Shown piece by piece: positions 26,129 through 33,391 of a stretch of DNA of 38,773 nt. Positions within the stretch are counted from its first letter, which is position 1. The number at the start of each line of letters is the position of its first letter. The translations under genes and the position numbers were made by a program. The notes beneath the pieces are model-generated. The model searched no databases. It was not told the origin of the DNA and saw nothing but the letters and a program-made list of their open reading frames with translations. Origin of the DNA: a virus; IMG/VR virus record IMGVR_UViG_3300010401_000055, positions 1-38,773 of that record. One strand, given 5' to 3'.

Positions 26129-26307
26129 GGTATCCTCTTACAGACAGGTTCAAGATAGGGTCCGGTCATGTGCATATCTTCTTTCAACGCATTGGAGAGC
26201 ATACGGCCCTCTGCCATACATTCCTTATAGGTGGCATAGTGCATCAGGGTCTCCACCAGCGTACCGCCATCCAGGGTCACAAACAGAATCCAAGGTAACA
26301 GGTGCAC
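26125..26307 (-). CDS. 60-aa exported peptide, paralogue A
   Basis: LLPWILFVTLDGGTLVETLM, HYATYKECMAEGR, then LEPVCKR. Signal-like N-terminus and two Cys that could pair in the periplasm. About half the positions match the next gene (LPW-LF--LDG---VET--HYATY--C), so the pair is a tandem duplication. GTG start. Confidence 0.57.
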   Translation of the reverse strand: MHLLPWILFVTLDGGTLVETLMHYATYKECMAEGRMLSNALKEDMHMTGPYLEPVCKRIP

Positions 26308-26310
26308 GAC

Positions 26311-26493
26311 TTATTTCCTAATGTTGAGACACTTTGGCTCAAGGGTGCGATTCACCAGGCGTAATTCCACTTTTGCTGCCATCGCACGAATCGTCCCATC
26401 TGAGATACAATCCTCATAGGTTGCATAATGAAACGGTGTTTCTACGGCAAGGTTGCCATCCAAAATGAGAAAGAGCACCCAGGGGAGCATCAT
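26311..26493 (-). CDS. 60-aa exported peptide, paralogue B
   Basis: MMLPWVLFLILDGNLAVETP, HYATYEDCISDG, LEPKCLNIRK. Paralogue of the downstream gene with the same signal-like start and Cys positions. The gene at 36568 has a related layout. Confidence 0.6.
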   Translation of the reverse strand: MMLPWVLFLILDGNLAVETPFHYATYEDCISDGTIRAMAAKVELRLVNRTLEPKCLNIRK

Positions 26494-26651
26494 CGTTTCA
26501 CCAAGAGATACAGACTACCCACCGCATAGGCAACCAGCAGGAGCAAGCCAAAGAACACCAAAAGCGCCCCAGTGCGGTACATCATGTAGCACGACAAGAC
26601 ACTGACTGGAACAAAGAGCAATCCGGCTCCCACATAATTATACCACTTCAT
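26490..26651 (-). CDS. 53-aa two-pass membrane protein
   Basis: From MKWYNYVGAGLLFVPVSVLS; second segment ALLVFFGLLLLVAYAVGSLY. The ATG overlaps the upstream peptide stop; GAAAGG about 7 nt before. Confidence 0.57.
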   Translation of the reverse strand: MKWYNYVGAGLLFVPVSVLSCYMMYRTGALLVFFGLLLLVAYAVGSLYLLVKR

Positions 26652-26752
26652 TTTGTGCCTTTCAGACTGAGATACACGGCAATCAGCCATACGGTAAAGA
26701 TCGGAAGTAAGAGCGCAATGACCATCAGGTTTTTCGTATCCAGATAACTCAT
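26648..26752 (-). CDS. 34-aa membrane peptide
   Basis: MSYLDTKNLMVIALLLPIFT, VWLIAVYLSLKGTK: one membrane helix. Four-nt overlaps with both neighbours; directly downstream of the nicotinamide PRTase gene. Confidence 0.52.
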   Translation of the reverse strand: MSYLDTKNLMVIALLLPIFTVWLIAVYLSLKGTK

Positions 26753-28218
26753 GATCGCTGTGCCGCCAATCGTGTGCGGATTTCCGCGAGGGTGGTCAAG
26801 TTTGGTGTAGCGCCATTCAAGAAAATGGTTTGAAGCATACCGGTTTGCTCCTCGGCTTCTGTGACATCCTCACTTAACGACAAATCTGCATTGACTCTGA
26901 GCAAACCACGGGCAGACTTCTTCAATCCGTTATCCGTCTTGGGGTCCTTAAAGATTGCTCGGCGTTGTCCATTGACCACACCCGAGGTGGCTTTCATCGC
27001 AAACCCATAGGTATCACGGGTCACATACTGATAGGTGAATGAACCAATCCCAAATACGATATTGGTTGACGCAAATCCTTGCTGTTCTAATCGTGCCAGA
27101 ATATCCTTGGCACGGTCTATCGTGATTGAATCCCCATAGATGCACCCAATATGATCGTCTAATTGCTTATAGCCTTTGCTATTCGTGCGTCCACCGAAGG
27201 TTTCCCATAACAATTGAATGGTGCCCTTGTACTCAGGGCTGCCCACAGGTGCCTTCTTATCGCCGCAGATAATATCGGCTGGGTCACCTGAATCAGGACG
27301 AATCACGACTTTCCCCTCACGCGCCATGATTTCATCTTTGAGCGCCGGAAGTGTCTCGGTCAGAATCTTAAAATAATCCCAGGTGTCTGACACGATGCTG
27401 ACAATACCCTTGGAATATACGGTATGGATCAAGCGTCGGAAGGTTTCGAGTTCTCCCGCTTCTCCACCCAAACACATAACAGAGTGTTCGGTGGCAGGCA
27501 CAGAGCACCCAACTAATTCACGGTCTGAGTTCGCGCCATAGTATTGTTCAAGGTAATCAATGGCAGGGATGGTATCGGTACCACTGAAACTTAACAGGTG
27601 GCCCATACCACTCACACAGGCAGATTCAAAACTTGAATGCCCTCTCATGCTGAAATCATGCCCTTGGAATTGGGCAAAGTCAGGCATATCAGAGGTAGCG
27701 CGAGCGTAACGATCCAAGAGCACACGATACTGGTGCGCGGTCGTCGCACTGGTCATGGGCATCCAGGTCACTACCGACAGCAGTGTTTCAAGGAAGTTCG
27801 GCAACCAATAGAATTCCGGTAATGTTTCTTGGAGCGTAATGAACGGGGTACGCATCGGGCACAACATACCTTCTGCCAATGCCTTAACTCTCAGCGGAAG
27901 GAATTGGAGATCATGGAGCGCATAGATATGGTCCATTTGCACAGCATCCTTACCGAGGGCATTATCCAATCGGCGTTTGTATTGCGGGACCACAATCTCA
28001 CGCGGCTGCATGAAAAAATCATTATTAAATCGCTTCGTGAGATATTCCAACACAAAGTATTGCAATCCAAACACAACAACCTTATCCACTCCCTCAACAC
28101 GCGACCCTCTCGGCGTCATGTTGGAATAGACACTTGTGGTGCCATCCGGGTACTGGCGTCTGTGGTCAGTCTTGTAGAAATCCGAAAATGTAATTGGGGC
28201 AATCGCTGAAATCATCAT
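26749..28218 (-). CDS. nadV: nicotinamide phosphoribosyltransferase-like (NARP1 Namat candidate)
   Basis: 489 residues, the usual length for NAMPT/NadV. Conserved elements: ITFSDFYKTDHRRQYPDGT (about 9-27), HDFSMRGHSS (about 187-196), ATEHSVM with His245 (human H247), IRPDSGDP with Arg307 and Asp309 (human R311, D313), and GIGSFTYQYVTRDT (about 390-403). Canonical enzymes join nicotinamide to PRPP to give NMN. In phages, the homologue paired with a Prs-like gene was shown (NARP1) to join nicotinamide to ADP-ribose pyrophosphate, remaking NAD+ directly. It lies 5 nt after the Prs-like gene, sharing TAGGAG as stop and ribosome site. No NMN adenylyltransferase is visible, which favours NARP1. 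Confidence 0.93.
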   Translation of the reverse strand: MMISAIAPITFSDFYKTDHRRQYPDGTTSVYSNMTPRGSRVEGVDKVVVFGLQYFVLEYLTKRFNNDFFMQPREIVVPQYKRRLDNALGKDAVQMDHIYALHDLQFLPLRVKALAEGMLCPMRTPFITLQETLPEFYWLPNFLETLLSVVTWMPMTSATTAHQYRVLLDRYARATSDMPDFAQFQGHDFSMRGHSSFESACVSGMGHLLSFSGTDTIPAIDYLEQYYGANSDRELVGCSVPATEHSVMCLGGEAGELETFRRLIHTVYSKGIVSIVSDTWDYFKILTETLPALKDEIMAREGKVVIRPDSGDPADIICGDKKAPVGSPEYKGTIQLLWETFGGRTNSKGYKQLDDHIGCIYGDSITIDRAKDILARLEQQGFASTNIVFGIGSFTYQYVTRDTYGFAMKATSGVVNGQRRAIFKDPKTDNGLKKSARGLLRVNADLSLSEDVTEAEEQTGMLQTIFLNGATPNLTTLAEIRTRLAAQRS

Positions 28219-28223
28219 AACTC

Positions 28224-29009
28224 CTATTGTGTGAACCGCGCTGACTGATCGTTGACTGCTATGACCTGATCTATAATTCCCTTAAAGACGTTGGGACCCT
28301 TGGTAAAGAATCCATGCGTCACATATAGATGGATTTTCTGTGCACCCTGTTTGCGTAATTCTTTTGCCAATTCAATGAAGGTGCGTCCACCATCACAGAT
28401 ATCATCAACAATGACAAATGTTTCATCAATAGGGAAAAGTGTAGGCATGTACACAACGGTGCCTGTGATTTCACCTGTAGAGGTGTCACGAATTTTGCTG
28501 GACTCAATCACACCCTTGAGTCTGGAAGTGTTGAGGAGTTGAGCGAGTTTGTGTGTTTTCTTAAGCGCCCCAGCATCAGGACTGACAAGCCAGAAGTTGC
28601 CGGACGTGTGAGCATGAATCACTCCATCCATTAAATCCCATTGATTGGACACACGACAATTATGAATAAGCGCGGGGGTTACGTCTGAGTGCGGGTCCAT
28701 AATATGGACATTTTCAAACGCGAGGGAGTTAATCAGATTGGCAAACACAAACAGGCTGAATGATTCGCCTTTGGCATTGGTACGATCTTGACGGCTGAAC
28801 GGCACATAATCCATGTAGAGATTGGTAAGTGTCTTGCCGATCCGCTTAGCCGCATCACAGAACAGGAGCAATTCAATTATGTCCTCGTTTTTCTCAAAGA
28901 CAAATTTTACATCTACATGGGAATAGCCGGGACCGTGGGGAAGGATGTTAACCTGCATTTCCCCAACAGGGAACTTGAAGGTCTTAAATGGGATGTTGGA
29001 AGTAATCAT
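28224..29009 (-). CDS. prs: ribose-phosphate pyrophosphokinase-like (NARP1 Adps candidate)
   Basis: 261 residues, about 50 shorter than bacterial Prs. Recognised parts: catalytic loop YVPFSRQDR (about 68-76), MDPHSD (about 104-109), SPDAGALKK (about 143-151) and the ribose-phosphate binding motif FVIVDDICDGGRTF (about 198-211). Prs moves pyrophosphate from ATP to ribose-5-phosphate. Its phage relatives in NARP1 (Adps) act on ADP-ribose. First gene after the promoter at 29048, with the nicotinamide PRTase next. The divergent motif DICDGG in place of the usual D-IDTGGT is worth noting. Confidence 0.92.
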   Translation of the reverse strand: MITSNIPFKTFKFPVGEMQVNILPHGPGYSHVDVKFVFEKNEDIIELLLFCDAAKRIGKTLTNLYMDYVPFSRQDRTNAKGESFSLFVFANLINSLAFENVHIMDPHSDVTPALIHNCRVSNQWDLMDGVIHAHTSGNFWLVSPDAGALKKTHKLAQLLNTSRLKGVIESSKIRDTSTGEITGTVVYMPTLFPIDETFVIVDDICDGGRTFIELAKELRKQGAQKIHLYVTHGFFTKGPNVFKGIIDQVIAVNDQSARFTQ

Positions 29010-29047
29010 GATACAAATAGTCCCTGGGTGAATTCAACCATGCTATA

Positions 29048-29076
29048 AGTCTATCATAATGGGGAGGGATTGTCAA
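29048..29076 (-). promoter_or_regulatory. sigma70-like promoter of the NAD+ operon
   Basis: TTGACA, 17 nt, TAGACT with extended TGA on the minus strand; start near 29041, 32 nt before the Prs-like ATG. It overlaps the end of the PRTase gene by no coding base. Confidence 0.78.
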
Positions 29077-29094
29077 GCCTTCTAAGTGCTTGAT

Positions 29095-29508
29095 TTATTG
29101 AAGATTCTCGTTTAGATGGAAGAGTGCGGTGACGTTCTTTGGTACTGGACCCCTGGCGAATAGCACAACGCCATGCCATAGGAAATCCTCATTGATTGGT
29201 GTGTGAATCATGGTTCGGTTGACGACCAACCCCATGCTAATGCCTGTGGTCCACACGTCATCAACAATCAAGACCCGATGTTCACCTGGTACTCTGTAAT
29301 GCTCAAGAATGGATGCCCAGGCGTCTCCCCCGCGAGGGACAGACACCACACGACCATATGGCGGAAGTATTGGGCGAACAATGCGTCCCAACGAATGCCA
29401 CTCTTCGGGAGAGATTGCATCACATTCCAATTTGAATTTGGATTTCTTACCGGAAGCAAGAACAAACTCAGCGAATTGAAACAATGGACTCCCATTCCAC
29501 TCACTCAT
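29095..29508 (-). CDS. type I phosphoribosyltransferase (orotate PRTase-like)
   Basis: 137 residues. VLIVDDVWTTGISM (about 78-91) is the PRPP-binding motif of type I PRTases; FVLASGKKSKFKLECDAIS (about 15-33) resembles the OprT lead segment, and VVSVPRGGDAWA the substrate loop. Shorter than OprT (about 210), so it lacks part of the hood domain. Sits just upstream of the Prs-like and NAMPT-like genes, but with a promoter between. The substrate may be a nucleobase or a modified nicotinamide; unresolved. Confidence 0.75.
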   Translation of the reverse strand: MSEWNGSPLFQFAEFVLASGKKSKFKLECDAISPEEWHSLGRIVRPILPPYGRVVSVPRGGDAWASILEHYRVPGEHRVLIVDDVWTTGISMGLVVNRTMIHTPINEDFLWHGVVLFARGPVPKNVTALFHLNENLQ

Positions 29509-29948
29509 GATTTCTTCCTGGGTATGAAAAAGGTATCAGGTGCCTTGGGTTTCGGACCTCGTGACATCCACGCGGCTGCACTAAACAATCCACCCTCTGA
29601 CCAATAACTTTCTTTGAGCGTACCCTTAAAGAATACTTCTTCTTTAGGTTCTCGCAGGTGCGGGTATTGTTTCAGGAAGCGATTATGTAAAACAGAATCC
29701 AAATAGGTCAATCCAAATGCAGCAGTTAGTTGTACATCCACTTTTCGTGCAAAGGGGTCGGCACCTGAGGTCCAGGTATCCCAACTGGCGCGAGGATCAA
29801 ACTTCGCACGGACGTTTTCATCCAAGAGCGCAGCATCATAGGATACCATGATCGTCTGAGGAATGTTCCCCTCAAAGTGAAGGTGAATTTCCTTCTGTTG
29901 GTGTTGAATCCGCCCATTCTCATGTACGAAATAACAATTGGCGATCAT
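29505..29948 (-). CDS. 147-aa protein of unknown function
   Basis: N-terminal beta region (NCYFVHENGRIQHQQKEIHL), central LLDENVRAKFDPRASWDTWT, then a C-terminal basic tail ending FIPRKKS. TAATG start, ATGA into the PRTase. No family recognised. Confidence 0.6.
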   Translation of the reverse strand: MIANCYFVHENGRIQHQQKEIHLHFEGNIPQTIMVSYDAALLDENVRAKFDPRASWDTWTSGADPFARKVDVQLTAAFGLTYLDSVLHNRFLKQYPHLREPKEEVFFKGTLKESYWSEGGLFSAAAWMSRGPKPKAPDTFFIPRKKS

Positions 29949-30379
29949 TATTCCTTACACATGCTGGGTGAGAATCCTGATCCGAAAATCTTAGTGAGGT
30001 ACAATCGTGTCTTGGTATCATCCACCGTATTATATTCAAATCCTCCCTTGGTGCGCTCATTGATCGTCACCCACTCTTTGTACATCGCACAGGTCTTAGC
30101 CACAACATCTGATTGCTGTGAGGGTTCAGGTGCTTTGCTTGGAGTGACTACAGGAGCATTGAGGGACTTGGTATGTTCAAGGGTGCCAGAAGAATAGGAA
30201 GGGACCACAGAGAGCGCAGGACCAGCCACGGGTACACACCCCATGATATTTTTGTTTGTGTACATGGTCGTGCCGTCCATCTGTGTACAGGCAAGCATAT
30301 TGCTTTGTCCGAACGCATAAGTGAATGCGGTAATCAAAAACATCACAGTAAACAATGTCATCAAAATAGATTTCATCAT
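29948..30379 (-). CDS. periplasmic protein, DUF4124-like
   Basis: 143 residues: signal peptide (KSILMTLFTVMFLITAFTYA), then ACTQMDGTTMYTNKNIMGC, the short beta-hairpin with two Cys seen in DUF4124-type periplasmic proteins, a Pro/Ser linker, and a helical C-terminus with two more Cys. GGAGG precedes ATGATG; the second ATG is better spaced. Probably exported to the envelope. Confidence 0.68.
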   Translation of the reverse strand: MMKSILMTLFTVMFLITAFTYAFGQSNMLACTQMDGTTMYTNKNIMGCVPVAGPALSVVPSYSSGTLEHTKSLNAPVVTPSKAPEPSQQSDVVAKTCAMYKEWVTINERTKGGFEYNTVDDTKTRLYLTKIFGSGFSPSMCKE

Positions 30380-30396
30380 GACCTCCGGTTAATAAT

Positions 30397-30682
30397 GGAA
30401 CGGTGGTAGGGATGCCAACCCCTACAACGTTCACCTGAAACAAATTTAACTATGCGATAGACCTCCAGGATGTTGCAACATTCCCTTCAACGATCTAGGG
30501 GGATTTTACCCTCCCACACACGCTTGCTAGTTGTATAGGTTACGTGTGATTCGTTCCTCATACACCCCACACCAGAGTTTGTATGATCGACGGCACTATT
30601 CAATTTCAGACTACTTGTTCTTTCGCAGGTGCAACTACTCAGCCTTACCCTCGCAAGAAGGGGACTTCGGCCACACCGTTCC
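30397..30682 (-). ncRNA. second large structured RNA candidate
   Basis: The 345-bp gap between genes holds no credible frame. A perfect 9-bp helix GGAACGGTG/CACCGTTCC (30397-30405 with 30674-30682) encloses the region. Inside are GTAGGG/CCCTAC (30406-30411 with 30420-30425), a CACACG/CGTGTG long-range stem (about 30519-30548), an AGGG/CCCT hairpin near 30498-30513 and a CCCT-CGCAAGA-AGGG hairpin (30648-30662) inside a GCC/GGC pair. No own promoter seen; it would be read through within the 32333 operon. No known family recognised. Confidence 0.5.
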
Positions 30683-30724
30683 GTTTTCCTTTCCTAGTCG
30701 TGTTCGTATTCTTCTGTGGTGATT

Positions 30725-30955
30725 TCATGGCTTCTGGTGCTCTAATAAACGATATTCGTATTGATCGGCCATCTCTGAAACGATCCATTGTTTATTCAAC
30801 CTACGCTCAATCGTAGTCAACCACACAAAGGTTTCGTAGACCTCTGTTTTGCTATGCTGAGTGATCTTAGTGTTTTTTATGAGACGCGGAAACAACACAA
30901 AGAATCGCTGCCACACATATTCCCCATCATACATGACTAGATCGTGGTGAATCAT
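30725..30955 (-). CDS. 76-aa protein of unknown function
   Basis: From MIHHDLVMYDGEYVWQRFFV, helices, then VYETFVWLTTIERRLNKQWI. ATGA start. It precedes the structured RNA gap. No family recognised. Confidence 0.58.
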   Translation of the reverse strand: MIHHDLVMYDGEYVWQRFFVLFPRLIKNTKITQHSKTEVYETFVWLTTIERRLNKQWIVSEMADQYEYRLLEHQKP

Positions 30956-31248
30956 ACAATTGTGTTCCAAATGCCTTTTTGCAGGCGTTGATCCAAAACC
31001 ACTTTCTCAATTTTCCTTCGGCGCACGTCAAAACCTTCTTTAATCAAATACTCCGACACCATCATGGTATGCTTGTGGGCATCGGTCTCTTTATCAAAAT
31101 GATTGGTGGCGTAGCAGAATATGAAGTCGCCGAGGAGGGGGTCACCTGCAATGCGGGAGAATGACCATCCATAAGTTTCAATGTAGGAGCGCAAGAAATC
31201 TATTCTGTGCATCAAACACTGAACGGTAATGTGGCACTCAAAGGTCAT
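30952..31248 (-). CDS. 98-aa conserved phage protein
   Basis: MTFECHITVQCLMHRIDFLR, SRIAGDPLLGDFIFCYATNH, FDVRRRKIEKVVLDQRL: matches the 'FECHITV...RIAGDP-LG-..C' phage family. The paired HITV and HKHTMM segments resemble the two HxT motifs of 2H phosphoesterases, but the match is only suggestive. ATGA overlaps. Confidence 0.65.
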   Translation of the reverse strand: MTFECHITVQCLMHRIDFLRSYIETYGWSFSRIAGDPLLGDFIFCYATNHFDKETDAHKHTMMVSEYLIKEGFDVRRRKIEKVVLDQRLQKGIWNTIV

Positions 31249-31427
31249 GCTGTCGCTTTCTTCTCTGCCATCTGTTGAGCAATCTTGGCGCGTTCCTTTT
31301 TGGACGCCCCAGGTGCCTTATCAAGTTTCGCTAGTCGTGCCTCAAGAGACATGGACGCATGGGCCCTCTGTCTATCCTCTGCCTCTTCGCGTTTACGACG
31401 AACCTCTGTTTTGACTTTCGTTGCCAT
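31245..31427 (-). CDS. 60-aa basic helical protein
   Basis: From MATKVKTEVRRKREEAEDRQ, with SLEARLAKLDKAPGASKKER, a motif common in phage hypotheticals ('LEAKLAKLD---GA-KERAKL'). GGGAAA 2 nt before the TAATG start; longer frame rejected. Confidence 0.62.
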   Translation of the reverse strand: MATKVKTEVRRKREEAEDRQRAHASMSLEARLAKLDKAPGASKKERAKIAQQMAEKKATA

Positions 31428-31558
31428 TATTTCCCTTTCAGGGTACTTGTGAATAAATTCCAGGCATAATGCAGACACACAATGAGTCCTGATAGCACCA
31501 GCAATCCGAGAACTAGCGTGATGCAGGTTGCTACAAATTGTAGTGCTATCAGTATCAT
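31427..31558 (-). CDS. 43-aa membrane peptide
   Basis: MILIALQFVATCITLVLGLL, VLSGLIVCLHYAW: one or two membrane segments. AGGAG 7 nt before the ATG; overlaps the next gene by TAATG. Confidence 0.57.
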   Translation of the reverse strand: MILIALQFVATCITLVLGLLVLSGLIVCLHYAWNLFTSTLKGK

Positions 31559-31579
31559 CGTTCAACTCCTAGTTAGGAA

Positions 31580-32284
31580 TTAGCAGCCGTGAGCGGTTCC
31601 GCTTGAACTAGTGCATCCCTGTGAACTGGCGCTTCCACCCTGTCCACCATCGCCACCCTGTCCACCGTTACCACCCTGTCCACCGTTACCGCCAAGTCCA
31701 CCCTGGCCATTACCACCGGCTCCGCCGTTTCCGACTCCGCCGTTTCCACCGCTACCGCCGTTTCCGACTCCGCCGTTTCCATTACCACCGGCTCCCCCAT
31801 TACCCTGTCCGCCGTTATTGCTACCGGAGACTGACTGAGTGTTCCCGTTGGTGTTGGTTGTGCTGTTCGTGGTTCGTGAACCGGAGTTACCGATACCTTT
31901 ACCAATTTCATGTCCAGCATACGCGACTGATCCGGCAATCATCCCTGTCTGAATGACTGGACCAACCACACCTGCGACCCAACCTGTGGTTGTGGTCTTT
32001 TGTGCTGTCTGAGTCAAGGCAATCATCGGTTCGCAATTGCGATAATCGGTGCTTGTCCAAAACTTCATGAAGGGACTTGTGACTCGGTCACAGACTTCCA
32101 ACCATGAATAGCGTTCGGTTGGGGCGAGAGCGCCCGTATCAACGCCTGCTCGCAAGCCAATCGTCTGGCCTACTGGCATACCGCGCGGGTCATCTTCAAT
32201 GACCAGGAAACCCTTGCTACTACAACCCACGGACGCGACAAGCGCCAGGATTACGAGCATTGTTGAAAAAGAACGATTAAACAT
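31580..32284 (-). CDS. Gly/Asn-rich lipoprotein
   Basis: 234 residues. Signal peptide with lipobox LVASVGC (Cys about 21), a globular part to about 135 (AGHEIGKGIGNSGS), then about 85 residues of GNGG/GGNG/GQGG repeats, ending GCTSSSGTAHGC with two Cys. First gene after the promoter at 32333, GGAGG before ATG. The repeat tail would form an extended surface arm, perhaps a host-envelope coat or exclusion protein (inference). Confidence 0.72.
   Translation of the reverse strand: MFNRSFSTMLVILALVASVGCSSKGFLVIEDDPRGMPVGQTIGLRAGVDTGALAPTERYSWLEVCDRVTSPFMKFWTSTDYRNCEPMIALTQTAQKTTTTGWVAGVVGPVIQTGMIAGSVAYAGHEIGKGIGNSGSRTTNSTTNTNGNTQSVSGSNNGGQGNGGAGGNGNGGVGNGGSGGNGGVGNGGAGGNGQGGLGGNGGQGGNGGQGGDGGQGGSASSQGCTSSSGTAHGC
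31640..31810 (-). repeat. degenerate short tandem repeat coding Gly-Asn-Gly
   Basis: A run of 9-15 bp units (GGTGGTAACGG-like, GGCGGAGTC-like) underlying the Gly/Asn tail of the lipoprotein. Units vary at third positions and in length. Such tracts can expand or contract by slippage. Confidence 0.6.
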
Positions 32285-32332
32285 AAAACCTCCAAAAAGT
32301 TAGTAAAAGGACCCAAGACACATTGTACATAT

Positions 32333-32361
32333 ACTATATCACAAGGCTTTTGGGTTGTCAA
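32333..32361 (-). promoter_or_regulatory. sigma70-like promoter
   Basis: TTGACA, 17 nt, TATAGT on the minus strand with TGA before the -10; start near 32326. Heads the lipoprotein operon, overlapping the end of the upstream gene's trailer. Confidence 0.75.
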
Positions 32362-32367
32362 GCACTA

Positions 32368-32697
32368 TTATTTAAGAGCAAGACGGTCGGGGTAATCTAT
32401 TGATTTTATTGTGGTATATCGGAATGAGCGCCAATCCTGCTTTTCCACGTCAAACACAGTAATGATATGTGGGTCCCGGTCCGGGGTCTCCATCTCGGTA
32501 ACCTGCATATCTGTAGAATTCTCTACAGGCTTATGCTTGGGGTGCTTCGCCTCAGGAATAAGCGCCAGTTGCTTCGTGCAAATCATCGTGCGCTCGCTGC
32601 CATCCTTCTTGGTGAACACCACCTTAACATGTCCCTCATAGAGGTACCCGGTCAACATCTTGACCCCAACATCAATCAAATCAGCATCAATAATCAT
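32368..32697 (-). CDS. SH3-like beta-barrel protein
   Basis: 109 residues with VVFTKKDGSERTMICTKQLA (about 25-44), LIPEAKHPKHKP, ITVFDVEKQDWRSFRYTTIK: the fingerprint of a widespread phage SH3-fold family ('TFTKKDGTER-M-CT...VFDVE---WRSFR'). Function unknown; possibly a small RNA- or protein-binding adaptor. ATGA start. Confidence 0.78.
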   Translation of the reverse strand: MIIDADLIDVGVKMLTGYLYEGHVKVVFTKKDGSERTMICTKQLALIPEAKHPKHKPVENSTDMQVTEMETPDRDPHIITVFDVEKQDWRSFRYTTIKSIDYPDRLALK

Positions 32698-33158
32698 ACC
32701 TTCTCCTTTGGTTGTTCTTTTTTCTTTCCAGGATAGAAAATATCCTTGCCCTCGTCATTCTTGAGGACAAACCCGTACTCACTAGCATGGAACCACATAA
32801 TCTCTTTCAAGAATTGTTCTGCTAATGCCAGTGAGACATGGTTTTCTTTTATCATGACCCCAGTGAATCCCGCATGAGCGACACGGCGAGCATACACAAA
32901 TGGATCAAGAAAATTGGACGTAAACGGAATTTCAATATGCACTCTCCCACGACGGGCTGAGGAGAGAATGACATGGAAGGCGATACGATCTGCGGGAATG
33001 CTTGGATCGCCTGTCAGAGGACCATACTTCTGTGAGTTTTCATCAAAGAAGTAAAATTTGATTGTACCATCGTCATCACGAAAGAATCCGAATCCATCCC
33101 ACACCTTGGGAATATCTTCATCGTTCGAGAGTGTGGAGACCGGTTGTGATTTCCTCAT
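32694..33158 (-). CDS. 154-aa protein of unknown function
   Basis: From MRKSQPVSTLSNDED; beta-rich middle (GFGFFRDDDGTIKFYFFDEN, IAFHVILSSARRGRVHIEIP), then a helical part and a Lys-rich tail. Start set at the ATGA overlap. No family recognised. Confidence 0.62.
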   Translation of the reverse strand: MRKSQPVSTLSNDEDIPKVWDGFGFFRDDDGTIKFYFFDENSQKYGPLTGDPSIPADRIAFHVILSSARRGRVHIEIPFTSNFLDPFVYARRVAHAGFTGVMIKENHVSLALAEQFLKEIMWFHASEYGFVLKNDEGKDIFYPGKKKEQPKEKV

Positions 33159-33382
33159 GACTTCTCTCTCCTGAACAATCCTTTGATCCACACAACGAAT
33201 CGTGAGATTGCCATGACGACAATTGAGAGCCCATAGATCACCCCTGTGAAGGCGGTAATCAGAACTGCCATCACCATAAAGAGTATGAAGGCAGAGATTG
33301 CACAGGCAATGATAAGGGGCAACAGAAGCATTGCAGCAATCACCATCAGGATCACCATAAGAACTTCAACAAGGGTTATCAT
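33155..33382 (-). CDS. 75-aa membrane protein
   Basis: Nearly all hydrophobic (MITLVEVLMVILMVIAAMLL and onward) with two or three membrane segments; basic C-terminus GLFRREKS. Could be a small accessory subunit of the neighbouring LemA/TPM-like membrane proteins. Confidence 0.62.
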   Translation of the reverse strand: MITLVEVLMVILMVIAAMLLLPLIIACAISAFILFMVMAVLITAFTGVIYGLSIVVMAISRFVVWIKGLFRREKS

Positions 33383-33391
33383 AGAGGCTCC

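Noticed and set aside
31611-31956. Two Pro/His-rich plus-strand frames
   Set aside because: They are the antisense shadow of the Gly/Asn repeat of the lipoprotein.
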